DNA of 64,000 bases, taken from positions 911,608 through 975,607 of the forward strand of contig NZ_CP101620.1 of assembly GCF_024399475.1 (NCBI RefSeq), written 5' to 3'. The notes beneath the pieces were generated by a model. The model searched no databases. It was given only the letters and a program-made list of their open reading frames with translations, and was not told where the DNA came from. The position numbers and the translations under genes were made by a program. Positions 35,551-46,911 of the stretch are shown here, one piece after another. Numbering within the stretch: the stretch's first letter is position 1; every line of letters starts with the position of its first letter. The DNA is from Allocoprobacillus halotolerans. GTDB lineage: Bacteria; Bacillota_I; Bacilli_A; Erysipelotrichales; Coprobacillaceae.

Positions 35551-36602
35551 ATGAGTAAAGTTGATATTATTTCAGGCTTTTTAGGAGCTGGAAAAACAAC
35601 ATTAATTAAAAAATTAATCCAAGAATGTCTTGGAAATGAAAAAGTTGTCTTAATTGAAAATGAATTTGGTGAAATTGGTATAGATGGAAGCTTTTTAAAA
35701 GAAGCTGGAATTGAAATTACAGAAATGAACTCTGGATGTATTTGTTGTTCATTAGTTGGTGATTTTAGTGAAGCTTTGAAAAAGTTGTTGCCCAATATCA
35801 TCCTGATCGTATTATTATTGAACCATCAGGAGTTGGAAAATTATCTGATGTGATTAAAGCCGTGCAAGATGTTCATAGTGAAGAACTTAAACTAAACAGT
35901 TTTGTGACTGTTATTGATGTCAAAAAATGCAAAACATATTCTTTAAACTTCGGTGAATTCTTTAATAACCAGATTGAATATGCATCTTCAGTGATTTTAA
36001 GTCGTACACAAGATGTTTCACAAGACAAAATACAAGAAGCGATTGAAATCATCAAATCCATGAATACTTCAGCTTCTATTATTACAACAGCTTGGGATGA
36101 ATTAAGTGGCGAAGTGATTTTACAAACAATTGAAAATCAAAATTCTTTACAAGATATATTAATGAAAGAAGCAGATATTTGTCCTGAATGTGGACATCAT
36201 CATGAAGACGATGAACATTGTCATCATGGACACCGCCATGAAGAACATGAATGTTGCCAACACGAACATCACCATGAAGAACATGAGTGTGGTTGTGGAC
36301 ATCATCACCACCATCACCATGCTGATGAAGTTTTCACAAGTTTAGGAAAAGAAACGATTCATACATATACACATGAACAATTAGAAGATATTTTAAAAAG
36401 CTTAGCTTCATCTGATGAATATGGAAATATCTTACGTGCTAAAGGTATTTTGATGACATCCGATAAAAAATGGTTACATTTTGATTTAGTGCCTGGAGAA
36501 TATGAAATTCGTTTTGGACCTGCTGATTATACAGGACGTTTATGTGTGATTGGAAAAGATTTAGTAGAAGATAAAATTTATCAATTATTCGGAGTTGAAT
36601 AA
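35551..36602 (+). CDS. CobW/G3E-family GTPase, probable zinc metallochaperone (one frameshift)
   Basis: About 351 residues if repaired. Walker A SGFLGAGKTTLIKKL near 10, switch ENEFGEIGIDGSFLKEAG near 35, and the metal motif NSGCICCSLVGDF near 62. The frame breaks at AAAAAG near 35783; one extra A gives VVAQYHPDRIIIEPSGVGKL and continues. A very His-rich stretch (about residues 205-240, more than 20 His with Cys-rich CGCG) precedes the C-terminal CobW domain. ZNG1/ZigA/YciC-type G3E proteins with His-rich loops work under zinc limitation. A second CobW-like gene overlaps the stop by 1 base. No other zinc gene is adjacent. Confidence 0.88.
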
Positions 36603-37543
36603 TGAAAACAAGAATATATTTATTTACTGGATTTTTAGATAGTGGAAAAACATCATTTATTAATGATACCATTACCACAACAGATTTTTGTCAAGATGAA
36701 AAAACATTACTGATTGTCAGTGAACAAGGAGAAAAAGAATATCAACAAGAAGAAATTGAATCTTTTAACTGTGATATTGTCTATATTCGTAAAGAAGATG
36801 AATTTTGTCTTGAATTTCTTGAAGAACTTGAAAAGAAATATCATCCGACTCAAGTTTTAATGGAAGTCAATGGGATGTTTAATGTAGATCGTTTGATTGA
36901 ATGTGAAAAACCTAAAGATTGGGAAGTTGTGCAAGTCTTAACAACTATTAATGCAAAAACTTTTGGATTATATATTCAAAATATGCGTTCTTTGCTTTAT
37001 CAACATGTTGTACACAGTGATTTACTTATTTTCAATCGTATTGATGAATCAACAAAAAAATCATTTTTACGTAATAACATTAAAGCGATTAATTCAACTT
37101 GCCAAATCATTTATGAAAAAGAGGATGGTACTGTCAATACTTTAGAAGATGATGAACTTCCTTTTGATATAACACAAGACTATATTCAAGTCTTAGATCA
37201 TGATTTTGGATTGTTTTGTATGGATGCTTTAGACCATCCTGATAAATATGATCATAAAAAAGTAACTTTAAGAGGTAAATTTATTGGTCGTGATAAACAG
37301 CTTGAAAACGGTTTTGTCTTAGGCCGTTTAGCAATGGTATGTTGTGAAGAAGATACCTCTTTGATTGGTATGGTTTGTGAACACCCTACCAGTAAACAAC
37401 TGATTCCTAATGAATGGATTGAAGTCACTGGAATCATTGATGTTCAGTATGATCCAGATATTAACGGGAATTTCTGTTTATTAAAAGTGGATGACTTAAA
37501 AGTCATTCCACCTTTACAAAATGAATATGTAACATTTGATTAA
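36602..37543 (+). CDS. CobW-like GTPase fused to a YcgQ/TIGR03943-type C-terminal domain
   Basis: 313 residues. N-terminal G3E-type P-loop FTGFLDSGKTSFINDTITTT near 10 and switch-like IVSEQGEKEYQQEEI near 40. The CXCC metal motif of CobW is absent. Residues 210-310 read KVTLRGKFIGRDKQLENGFV, LGRLAMVCCEEDTSLIGMVC and EWIEVTGIIDVQYDPDINGN, which resembles the C-terminal domain of YcgQ (TIGR03943/DUF1980), the partner of the YcgR permease. It overlaps the zinc GTPase upstream by one base, so the two are coupled. Role inferred: a metal-dependent companion of the first GTPase. Confidence 0.8.
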   Translation: MKTRIYLFTGFLDSGKTSFINDTITTTDFCQDEKTLLIVSEQGEKEYQQEEIESFNCDIVYIRKEDEFCLEFLEELEKKYHPTQVLMEVNGMFNVDRLIECEKPKDWEVVQVLTTINAKTFGLYIQNMRSLLYQHVVHSDLLIFNRIDESTKKSFLRNNIKAINSTCQIIYEKEDGTVNTLEDDELPFDITQDYIQVLDHDFGLFCMDALDHPDKYDHKKVTLRGKFIGRDKQLENGFVLGRLAMVCCEEDTSLIGMVCEHPTSKQLIPNEWIEVTGIIDVQYDPDINGNFCLLKVDDLKVIPPLQNEYVTFD

Positions 37544-37630
37544 TCTGTAAATTGATATTTATCTATTTAATCCTCTATAAACCCTGTATTTTCAAGGCAT
37601 ATCGCCTATTAAATGTTCAAACCTTATGTA

Positions 37631-37675
37631 TTTTCCCTTGTTTTTGCCCTTATGAGCCAAAACAAGGGAAATTTT
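37631..37675. terminator. Hairpin at the end of the integrase remnant
   Basis: TTTCCCTTGTTTT pairs with AAAACAAGGGAAA over a 17-base loop, with T runs on both sides. It lies directly after the integrase stop and may be part of the element end. Confidence 0.65.
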
Positions 37676-38958
37676 ATTCTCCGCCGATTACCTTATCCAG
37701 CAGTCTTGCGTAAGTACGCTTTGCTTCCCTTGTAGCGTGAGCGTAAATGTTCATTGCGGTACTGACATCAGCGTGTCCGAGAAGTTCCTGCACATCTTTA
37801 GGTGCAGCACCGTTTGAAAGCAGATTACTTGTATAAGTGTGTCTGAGCATATGGAAGTGGATGTCCTCCAATCCCTCCACCTTTTTTCTTGCTGTCTTGC
37901 ACATAATCCCCACCGTACTCGGTGCTTCAAATGCCCCGTCAGGTCTAAGGCAGACTGTAAACCTCATAATAGGTGCGGTCTTTTTCTTTGACCTCCAAAT
38001 AGTAATTAAGGCTGTACAGTTCCCCGTATCGGAAACGGTTTTTATGCTGTTCTGCTTTCACAGTTTTCATGATTGCGGCAAGCGTATCGCAAAAGTCCAC
38101 GGTGCGATTTTTTTACGCTTTGTTGCCCTATTTCTGTTTTGTGTCTTGCCCCGTTGTAACGCATGCTGCGGTGTACTGTCAAATATTGTTCTTCAAGGTT
38201 GTTGTCCACCACAGACCTCTCCAATACGCAAGCCTGTATAATAGGCTATCTGTATAGGAAGAAGTGCAGGATTGTTTTTCTTTTTCAGGAAGTCCTCTAA
38301 TCTCTGATACTGTTCGTAGCTGAGCGTTGGTGTGGAAGCAGTTTATCCGTCCTCGTCCGAGAACAGTTCGTATTCTTCTTTCTTTACTCGCCATACCACA
38401 TACTGCATCGAGTTAAAGGTTATCACTCTTTTCGGGAATACTGCAAAACGGAACGTCCCTTGCAAAACAAGCTGAAAACAATCGGAGATACCCTTTGCTG
38501 AGTGCCTTTGCGGTTGTACCGTCAGGATTTGTGCTGCCAAAGCTGAGAAAATCTATATACGCATGTAAATGATCGGCGGTTACGGTTTTCAGCTTTCGGT
38601 TTCCTATCGGGTGCTGTTTGATACAGTTGACCGTTCCTTGATAGGACATTACCGTACCATTGCTGAGATTGCTGGGTTTCAGTTCTTCCTCCACCCATAG
38701 ATCAAGCAGCATACCAACTGTGATGTTTTCAGACTTCGCAACGAATTTCTTTTCCTCATAGTCAGCGATTGCTGTCCGAGTCATACTCGCAGTACCCTCT
38801 CCGCGGGTGATTTTATTATCAGTTGCGGAAAGAATGCTTGTTCCGTTTACATCCAAAACTGTAAGACTTGCAGCCAAAACAGTTGTCGGCAATAAGCCGA
38901 TTATGAGCATACAGCAAATCAATGCTGCCAGCACTTTACTTTTTATTTTCGCTTTCAT
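37674..38958 (-). pseudogene. Tyrosine integrase remnant fused to a foreign signal peptide
   Basis: The start at 38958 reads MKAKIKSKVLAALICCMLII, a secretion signal with a short surface-protein-like stretch, then joins in frame to an integrase: TASMTRTAIADYEEKKFVAK, the core-binding domain NITVGMLLDLWVEEELKPSN, and then frame breaks near 38420 and later. The catalytic box with Arg, LLPIQIAYYTGLRIGEVCGG, survives near 38230, and the C-terminal part HMLRHTYTSNLLSNGAAPKD with LLGHADVSTAMNIY ends at 37674. The whole is broken in several places and clearly richer in GC than its surroundings. It looks like a degraded Tn916/ICE-type integrase from another Firmicute. Confidence 0.75.
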
Positions 38959-39001
38959 ATTTTCACCCTTTCACTTTATTTTCACTTGATGCAACAAATG
39001 C

Positions 39002-39048
39002 AAAAAGGCGTATTCTTCCTATAATAAAATGGGCAAAATACGCCTTTT
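39002..39048. terminator. Strong hairpin upstream of the queuosine operon
   Basis: AAAAAGGCGTATT pairs with AATACGCCTTTT over a 22-base loop. It lies upstream of the signal-peptide start at 38958 and about 240 bases before the tgt promoter. It could terminate a transcript from either side or mark the element edge. The next 210 bases (39050-39260) hold no gene that I can support. Confidence 0.6.
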
Positions 39049-39262
39049 AATTGTATGTAGTTTAGGTATTGACAAAAAAATGAAATTAAGCTTAGTTTAT
39101 TTATTTGCTTGCTAACACTGTGCTGCTCATCATCTTTGTCAATCCCCTTTCTTAAAATAATTTTATTAATGTCATTATACAGAAAAAATTAGTTTATTTT
39201 TAATGTTTTTTCAAGAAATAACCAATAATAAATGAATTGTCAATAAAATAAGAGATAAAAAT

Positions 39263-40451
<1,189 letters not shown>

Positions 40452-41476
40452 ATGAAACTAAGTGAATTTGATTATCATTTACCTGAAGAATTAATTGCAC
40501 AAACTCCTTTAGAAAAAGAGATACTTCTCGTTTAATGGTATTAAATAGAAAAGATGAAACAATTGAAGATAAACATTTCTATGATATTATAGATTATTTG
40601 CGTCCAGGTGATATTTTAGTTAGAAACAATACGAAAGTCATTCCTGCCAGACTTTATGGTATCAAAGAAGAAACACATGGTCATGTTGAAGTGTTGTTAT
40701 TGAAGGATTTAGGGGATAATATTTGGGAATGTTTGGTTGGTAATGCCAGAATTGTCAAAATGAATACAGTCATTACTTTTGGTGATGGTTCTTTAAAAGC
40801 CAAATGTGTGTATATTGGTGAAGAAGGTATTCGTCATTTTGAAATGATTTATGATGGGATTTTCTATGAAGTTTTAGATCATTTAGGAACAATGCCTTTA
40901 CCTCCTTATATTAAAGAAAAGCTTAATGATCAAAATCGTTATCAGACTGTTTATGCAAAAATTGAAGGAAGTGCTGCGGCACCAACTGCCGGTTTACATT
41001 TTACCGATGAAATTCTTGAAAAGTTACAAGCCAAAGGTGTTGAAATCTTAGATGTTACTTTACATGTTGGACTAGGTACTTTTAGACCAGTAAAAGTGGA
41101 TGATGTCTTAGAACATCATATGCATAGTGAATTTTATATGATTGATGAAAAGACAGCACAAAGATTAAATGAAGCCAAAAGTCAACATCAACGTATTATT
41201 AGTGTGGGTACAACATCTACAAGAACATTAGAGGCGAACTTTAAAAAATATGGAGAATTTAAAGCGACTCAAGAAAGCACTGATATTTTTATTTATCCAG
41301 GATACCAATTTGAAGCGATTGATGCTTTAATTACCAATTTCCATCTTCCTAAATCAACATTAGTGATGCTTGTCAGTGCATTTGCTAGTAAGGATTACAT
41401 TATGAAAGCTTATCATCATGCGGTGGAAGAAAAATATCGTTTCTTCTCATTTGGTGATTGTATGTTTATTCAATAA
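40452..41476 (+). CDS. queA: S-adenosylmethionine:tRNA ribosyltransferase-isomerase (one frameshift)
   Basis: About 342 residues if repaired. It adds the epoxycyclopentandiol group to preQ1 in tRNA. The start [20 protein letters not shown] is directly after the tgt stop. The frame breaks at GAAAAAGAG near 40520; one extra A gives [20 protein letters not shown] and the remainder is intact to 41476 ([21 protein letters not shown]-type motif, ATPTAGLHF core at about residue 175, and [20 protein letters not shown] near the end). A single homopolymer indel in a conserved gene is probably a sequencing error. Confidence 0.9.
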
Positions 41477-42129
41477 TGAAAATCAATTATGATTTAAAAT
41501 TACAGGAAGAACTTCAAAAAATTGGTGATTCTAAACCAACTTTATTATTGCATGTTTGTTGTGGTCCATGTTCAAGTTATGTGATTAAAAGTCTATGTGA
41601 ACATTTTCAGATTACCATTTATTATTCTAATTCAAACATTTATCCGTTTGAAGAATATCAAAGACGTTTTCAGGAATTATTATCTTTTATTGAAAAGTTT
41701 AATCAAGATTTTCACCAAGATATTCAAGTCATTGAAGACCCTTATAACCATAGTGAATGGATATCACATCTTTATCCTTTAAAAGAATATCCTGAAGGAA
41801 GTATCAGATGTCGTTTGTGTTATAGTTTAAGAATGCGTAGAACATTTGATTATGCGAATATTCACCATTATGATTATTGGACAACAGTCTTGAGTGTTTC
41901 TCCTCATAAAAACAGTCAATGGATTAATGAAATTGGTGAGCAATGGCAAAGTGACTGCCCTAAATTTCTATATGCTGATTTCAAAAAGAATAATGGCTAT
42001 TTAAAATCTACACAAATGACACAAGAATATGGAATGTATCGTCAAAATTATTGTGGTTGTATGTTTAGCTATGAAGAAATGTTAGAAAGAGAAAAGAATA
42101 AAAGAATGCAAAACGAAAGTTTTAAATAA
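41476..42129 (+). CDS. queH: Epoxyqueuosine reductase QueH
   Basis: About 217 residues from [20 protein letters not shown] (ATG 41476, overlapping the queA stop by one base). It reduces epoxyqueuosine to queuosine, as the non-orthologous alternative to QueG. Cys pairs for the Fe-S cluster and metal are visible: LLLHVCCGPCSSYV near 33, SIRCRLCYSLRM near 115 and NYCGCMFSYEE near 200. It completes a tgt-queA-queH operon, which allows the last steps of queuosine synthesis from preQ1. No preQ0 genes are in the window. Confidence 0.95.
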   Translation: MKINYDLKLQEELQKIGDSKPTLLLHVCCGPCSSYVIKSLCEHFQITIYYSNSNIYPFEEYQRRFQELLSFIEKFNQDFHQDIQVIEDPYNHSEWISHLYPLKEYPEGSIRCRLCYSLRMRRTFDYANIHHYDYWTTVLSVSPHKNSQWINEIGEQWQSDCPKFLYADFKKNNGYLKSTQMTQEYGMYRQNYCGCMFSYEEMLEREKNKRMQNESFK

Positions 42130-42171
42130 ATTTATTGGATACTCTATTTTTTAATTGTTGAAACAAATGAT

Positions 42172-42212
42172 AAAGACTGATTTTTGTATTATACACGAAT
42201 CAGTCATTTTTG
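42172..42212 (+). terminator. Terminator after queH
   Basis: AAAGACTGATT pairs with AATCAGTC around a TATTATACAC loop and is followed by ATTTTTGTTTT. The next 320 bases contain only AT-rich promoter-like sequence (for example TATAAT near 42313) and no gene that I can support. Confidence 0.75.
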
Positions 42213-42537
42213 TTTTCATATCATTTTTCTCCTGTAATCTTTTCAGTTTCTTATATTTTTTATAGGATAAAATATTTCCTTGCATCTTGTTATATTATTA
42301 TTTTTTCTCTACTATAATATATCTCCATCCCATCTTTAAAAACTATAGTTGTTATTCAGTAACAATAAAGAATTTACTCGTCTTTTCTAATTTTAATCAT
42401 GAGTTTATCTATTCTTAAACTATTAAATCCATGCCTTCATCTTAAAACATGGCTATATTGTCTATTTTTTAAAAACCTTTCTATTTTCATGCTTTATTCA
42501 CATCTTTTCTATATAATAAAGGTAGGAGGTTATGCTT

Positions 42538-44001
42538 ATGAAAAAATATTTGAATTATTTTATTTTTCGTTATGCATTAACGTATTTTCTTCTTTCATTA
42601 ATTTGTATCATCACTGCTATCATACCTGAGTTCTTTCTCTTTTTTATAGGTATTGAATTACTCATTTATACATATGTCCTACATAAGAAAAATCGTCTCA
42701 AAGAAACTGATTTTTTTATGCAATGTTTCATTATTCTTTTCTTAGCTATGGCTTTAACCATTTCGCTTATTCTTTCCAATGGTTATCTATCTTCACCTTA
42801 TTGGAATATTTATTATGCTGCTGGATTCCCTTTTCTATTATTCTTTGGTTTGGCCAGCCTTTCAAGAAATTATGCGATTGTATTCATTGCTCCATTAATC
42901 ATTACTGTAGGTCATTTAATGATGATTTATGCTTTTACAAAGCCAAAAATTTCTGTCAAGAATCTTGTAATCAAAGGATTATGTTTTGTCTTGCTTTGTT
43001 CAACAAGTTTCTACATTTATCATAATTCTCCATCAAGAAAATATAAAGGTGGTCATGATTTTGAATATATGGGTGGTTATTCTACAACTGATTTATCACC
43101 TTTCTATGTCTATAATCCTAATCATCAACTTGTTGAATTATCAGTTCCTAGTACCTTTACGATAGAAAAAGAAACGGATATGCCTACCTTAGATGGTGCC
43201 GAAGCTTGTTATCCAGTATATAGTGCTATTGCCAAAGCTGTTTATAAAGATATTGATAAAATTGAAGAAGACTATACTCTCACAGAAGATTATCTTGATA
43301 ATAATACAAATGGAAAAATTGTAACTTTTACAAATACTTCAGTAGGATATTCTCGTTTAATACAAGGTGAAGTTGATATGTTTTTTGGAGCAAAACCATC
43401 ACAGTCACAATTAGAAGAAGCCAAAGAAGCTGGCGTAGAATTTGAATATACACCTATTGGTCAAGAAGCTTTTATCTTCTTTGTGAATACAAATAACCCC
43501 GTTTCTAATCTTTCTTCCAATCAAATTCGTTCAATTTATCATGGTGATATTACACATTGGAATGAAGTGGGTGGAAACAATCAAGAAATACTTGCTTTCC
43601 AAAGACCAGAAAGATCTGGAAGTCAAGCTATGATGACTTATTTCATGGGTGATGTGTCTTTAAAAGAACCACTTCAATATGAGTATGTATCAGGTATGAC
43701 AGGTATTATTTCTCAAACTGCTGAATATAATGGAGAAGATGATGCAATTGGCTACACTTTTAAATATTTCTTAGAAGGACTTCATCAAGAGCAGAATGTT
43801 AAGATTCTTTCTATTGACGGCGTTGAACCAACTGCTGAAAACATTAAATCAAAGACTTATCCTTTATCTACTTATTTATATTGTGTGACTTTAAAATCTA
43901 ATGAAAAAGAAAATGTGCAAAAATTAAAAGATTATCTCCTTTCTCCTCAAGGTCAATACATTATTGAGCAAACTGGATATTGTTCTCTTTCCAACTCTTA
44001 A
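42538..44001 (+). CDS. PstS-like periplasmic-binding domain fused to an N-terminal membrane domain
   Basis: About 487 residues from MKKYLNYFIFRYALTYFLLS (ATG 42538, eight bases after AGGAGG). Residues 1-160 hold about five membrane segments (ALTYFLLSLICIITAIIPEF and FFLFFIGIELLIYTYVLH early, later NYAIVFIAPLIITVGHLMMI). Residues 200-485 are a phosphate-binding-like fold: LDGAEACYPVYSAIAKAVYK, LIQGEVDMFFGAKPSQSQLE, IRSIYHGDITHWNEVGGNNQ and QRPERSGSQAMMTYFMG, the last matching the ligand loop of PstS. It may therefore be a membrane-tethered phosphate or oxyanion sensor or binding protein. It is followed by a terminator and then by an antiporter gene. No PhoP box was found. Confidence 0.78.
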   Translation: MKKYLNYFIFRYALTYFLLSLICIITAIIPEFFLFFIGIELLIYTYVLHKKNRLKETDFFMQCFIILFLAMALTISLILSNGYLSSPYWNIYYAAGFPFLLFFGLASLSRNYAIVFIAPLIITVGHLMMIYAFTKPKISVKNLVIKGLCFVLLCSTSFYIYHNSPSRKYKGGHDFEYMGGYSTTDLSPFYVYNPNHQLVELSVPSTFTIEKETDMPTLDGAEACYPVYSAIAKAVYKDIDKIEEDYTLTEDYLDNNTNGKIVTFTNTSVGYSRLIQGEVDMFFGAKPSQSQLEEAKEAGVEFEYTPIGQEAFIFFVNTNNPVSNLSSNQIRSIYHGDITHWNEVGGNNQEILAFQRPERSGSQAMMTYFMGDVSLKEPLQYEYVSGMTGIISQTAEYNGEDDAIGYTFKYFLEGLHQEQNVKILSIDGVEPTAENIKSKTYPLSTYLYCVTLKSNEKENVQKLKDYLLSPQGQYIIEQTGYCSLSNS

Positions 44002-44004
44002 AAA

Positions 44005-44040
44005 GATGGTGATAAACAAAAAAGTTTTATCACCATTTCT
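44005..44040 (+). terminator. Terminator after the PstS-like fusion gene
   Basis: GATGGTGATAAA pairs with TTTATCACCAT, followed by TTC. Separates the gene from the antiporter gene 45 bases further on. Confidence 0.7.
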
Positions 44041-44085
44041 TATTAAGTTAATAAAAGCATGTTATTTTTTTAAGGAGTTGATGCG

Positions 44086-45638
44086 ATGAATTTGTATTTT
44101 GTATTAGTGGGATGTGTCATTCTTATATGTATTTTATTAAATCGTTTTTTAGACAAATTAGCTATTCCTTCTTTATTATTCTTTATTTTACTCGGGGAAT
44201 GGTATTTTAGGTGTTGTTTTCAATGATTATCAAATTGCCGAAATGATTTATTCAACAAGCTTAATTTTTATTATGTTCTATGGTGGTTTTGGTACCAATT
44301 TAAATGTAGCCAAACCAGTTCTTGTTAAATCAATACTTTTATCAACCATTGTTGTATTATTTACAGCTTTTCTCGTTGCTGGTTTCGTTTATTTTGTTTT
44401 TGATTTAACTTGGTTACAAAGTTTATTGATTGGTTCTGTCATTTCATCTACTGATGCAACATCAGTCTTTAATATTTTACGTTCTCGACATTCATCTTTA
44501 AAATATGGAACAAATTCTCTGCTAGAAGTGGAATCAGGTTCCAATGACCCTGTGTCTTATATGTTGACAATCTCGGTTATTATGTTAATGACTGGTCAAG
44601 ATATTTCTTTACCTATTATGGTTTTCCAACAAATTGTATTTGGTCTTTTATGTGGTTTCTGTATTGGAAAAATTATTGTAAAAATATTAAATACAATTCA
44701 TGTTGATGAAAGCTATGAAAATACAGTGCTTATTTTTGCAAGTAGTATTGTTGCCTATGCCTTAGCCAATATATTAGGTGGCAATGGTTATTTAAGTGTA
44801 TATATATGTGGAGCTATTTTAGGGAACAGCTATATTCCACATAAAAAAGATATGGTTCATTTCTATGAAACACTCACAAAAATAGCTCAGGTTCTCATTT
44901 TCTTTTTATTAGTTTTATTGGTGACACCTTTTGAACTTCCACAAGTTATTATTCCTGCTATTTGTATTATGATTTTCTTAACGCTCATAGCCCGTCCTTT
45001 ATCTATTGCTTTATTATTAACACCATTTCGTGCTCCACTTCAACAAATCACAGTTGTATCATGGGCAGAATTAAGAGGTGTTGCTTCGATTGTATTTGCC
45101 ATATACACTGTGCTATATCAAGTCGATTTACCTTTTGATTTATTTAATCTTGTCTTTTGTATTGTTTTATTATCATTATCAATTCAAGGATCTTTACTTC
45201 CATATATTTCTCAAAAATGTCATATGATTAATCCACATGTGGATATTATGCGTACTTTTAATGATTATCAGGAAGATAATGATATTAGTTTTGTAAAAAT
45301 GAAAATTGAAAGATATTGATAGTCATGGTTTATTAGTCATATTAATCGCAAGAGGTCATCAAACAATTATTCCTAATGGTGAAACAGAAATATTAGAAAA
45401 TGATTTGTTTGTCTTAGCTGCAAAGAAATTTGAAAATAGAGAGAACATTCATCTTGATGAAACCTATATTCATAAATCACATAAATGGAAAAATAAACAG
45501 ATTAAAGATATTTCTTTACCAGATGATCAACTTGTCATTATGATTCAGCGTGATCAAAAATCAATTGTTCCTAATGGAACAACACCTATTTTAGAAAAAG
45601 ATACACTTGTGACTATTCAAATTCATGAAGAAAAATAG
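44086..45638 (+). CDS. CPA1-type K+ or Na+/H+ antiporter with C-terminal RCK_C domain (two frameshifts)
   Basis: About 515 residues if repaired. The start MNLYFVLVGCVILICILLNR follows AAGGAG. The frame breaks near 44195 (CTCGGGGAATGG) and again near 45312 (ATTGAAAGATATTG, one extra A). The membrane part has NPxNS/T-like QSLLIGSVISSTDATSVFNI near 120 and VVSWAELRGVASIVFAIYTV near 320, both conserved in CPA1 exchangers. The tail IDSHGLLVILIARGHQTIIP is an RCK_C/TrkA_C ligand-binding domain, as in KhtT/CvrA-type potassium/proton antiporters, which often bind c-di-AMP. Assignment of ion is an inference. Confidence 0.85.
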
Positions 45639-45664
45639 TGAAGTCATGACGACCTCACTATTTT
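45633..45664. terminator. Bidirectional terminator between antiporter and lipoprotein genes
   Basis: AAATAGTGA pairs with TCACTATTT around a short loop and has T/A runs on both sides, joining two convergent genes. Confidence 0.8.
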
Positions 45665-46156
45665 TTATTCACGAATTGTTTCATCATTAGTATAAGTGAC
45701 ATTCTGATTGTCATCTTTAATAAAAGTAAGTTTAAAATCATGTATTTCTTTACTGTTATCTGAATTTACATATTCCATAGAGAAACATGCCACATTTTTA
45801 TCTAAAACTATTCCATCTTCTTTTCTATATTTACCGTTACGTTCATCTCCAAGAGTGACTTGATGAATCACATCATTATCATCAACAATAAATAATGTTT
45901 GTGATGAACCATCATCCTTATTTTCGCCAATAGCTACTAATTGAATAGGAGCATTATCACTTGTTCCTTTTTGGGTATCAAGAATATTAAAGTTTGGATA
46001 TTCCTGTAATATTTGATTTTCAAACTTTTCAGAAATAGTATCAGTTGTGACCTCATTTTCATTTTTTTCAACTTCTTTTGATTGACATCCATATATCATC
46101 ATAAGTACAAGAACAAAGGAAAATATTTTATGAAAGTGCATCTTTTGCATGAGCAT
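45665..46156 (-). CDS. Small lipoprotein of unknown function
   Basis: 163 residues with signal MHFHKIFSFVLVLMMIYGCQ (lipobox IYGC). I start at the ATG 46156, six bases after AAGGAAG, giving a short N-terminal extension. The rest is hydrophilic and acidic, with a repeated pattern of short beta-like strands (PIQLVAIGENKDDGSSQTLF, VLDKNVACFSMEYVNSDNSK). No family recognised. It overlaps the end of the SRPBCC gene upstream by about 27 bases and probably shares its transcript. Confidence 0.6.
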   Translation of the reverse strand: MLMQKMHFHKIFSFVLVLMMIYGCQSKEVEKNENEVTTDTISEKFENQILQEYPNFNILDTQKGTSDNAPIQLVAIGENKDDGSSQTLFIVDDNDVIHQVTLGDERNGKYRKEDGIVLDKNVACFSMEYVNSDNSKEIHDFKLTFIKDDNQNVTYTNDETIRE

Positions 46157-46614
46157 CTAATTCTTCCTTACTCATTCTTTTGGTTTCATTTCCTGTACAT
46201 AATGCTTCAAAATTTTGATAAATATGTTTTGTCATAATCTTTTCCATTGGTTTTGAAAAAAGCGCCTACTGCTTTTACAAGTAAATGAACTCCAGTATTA
46301 ATTTCCACTTCAATTGTTAATGTGACTTCAATTGCAGATACTTCTGTTACAGTCAAATAAATATAATCATGTTCTTTCTTTGTATCACTTACACCTTCAA
46401 TAATAACCTGTTTTTTAGCTTCATCAAAAGTTGAAGTATAATGTGCTGTGACATTAGCTTTTTCATTTGAACTCGTTGTTTTTGCCGTCCATTCTGTATC
46501 AGAGATAACTGTCACTTCTGTTCCTGGCGAAACATCTAAATGACTTGGTTTTTGTAATGTCTTCCACGCAGTTTCTAAAGTGAAAGGAAAATTTTCTTCA
46601 TGTTTAAATTTTAT
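46129..46614 (-). CDS. SRPBCC/DUF2505-like protein (one frameshift, unusual start)
   Basis: About 161 residues if repaired. It reads FKHEENFPFTLETAWKTLQK, then TVISDTEWTAKTTSSNEKAN, STFDEAKKQVIIEGVSDTKK and TLTIEVEINTGVHLLVKAVG, breaks at a T6 run near 46262, then continues AFSKPMEKIMTKHIYQNFEA and ends at 46131. The pattern resembles DUF2505/SRPBCC ligand-cavity proteins. No ATG or TTG starts the frame; the in-frame codon after AGAGGGAAG is ATA at 46614, so the true start is uncertain. It may use a rare start or carry an error. Confidence 0.55.
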
Positions 46615-46871
46615 TGTCTTCCCTCTTTTCTTATTTCCTTTAATTTTATTCTAACAAAGTTTATTTATAAGTTCAATAAAATGGAGTAAAGCATTTGAAA
46701 TGACTATACATTAATATTTTTAACGATTGCATATGATGAACTCAAAAATTAATTTGCTGTTGTATATTAATATCATTATTTGAAATCAAACTTTTTTTCA
46801 TCTATGAAAAGATAAATTATTAATAGTTTACTATGATGTATTTTATTGACAAATATTTTAGTACCTTTTAT

Positions 46872-46908
46872 CAACAAAGGACCTCTATATTAATAAGAGA
46901 TCCTTTGT
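46872..46908 (-). terminator. Terminator after the GH4 gene
   Basis: On the minus strand AACAAAGGA-CTCT pairs with AGAG-TCCTTTGTT around an AT loop. It ends the GH4-nagB-PTS operon. The 250 bases from 46615 to 46868 have no gene that I can support. Confidence 0.7.
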
Positions 46909-46911
46909 TTA

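Noticed and set aside
42399-42629. Open frame of 76 residues upstream of the PstS-like gene
   Set aside because: It overlaps the well-supported gene in another frame, lacks a ribosome site and has low-complexity AT-driven composition.
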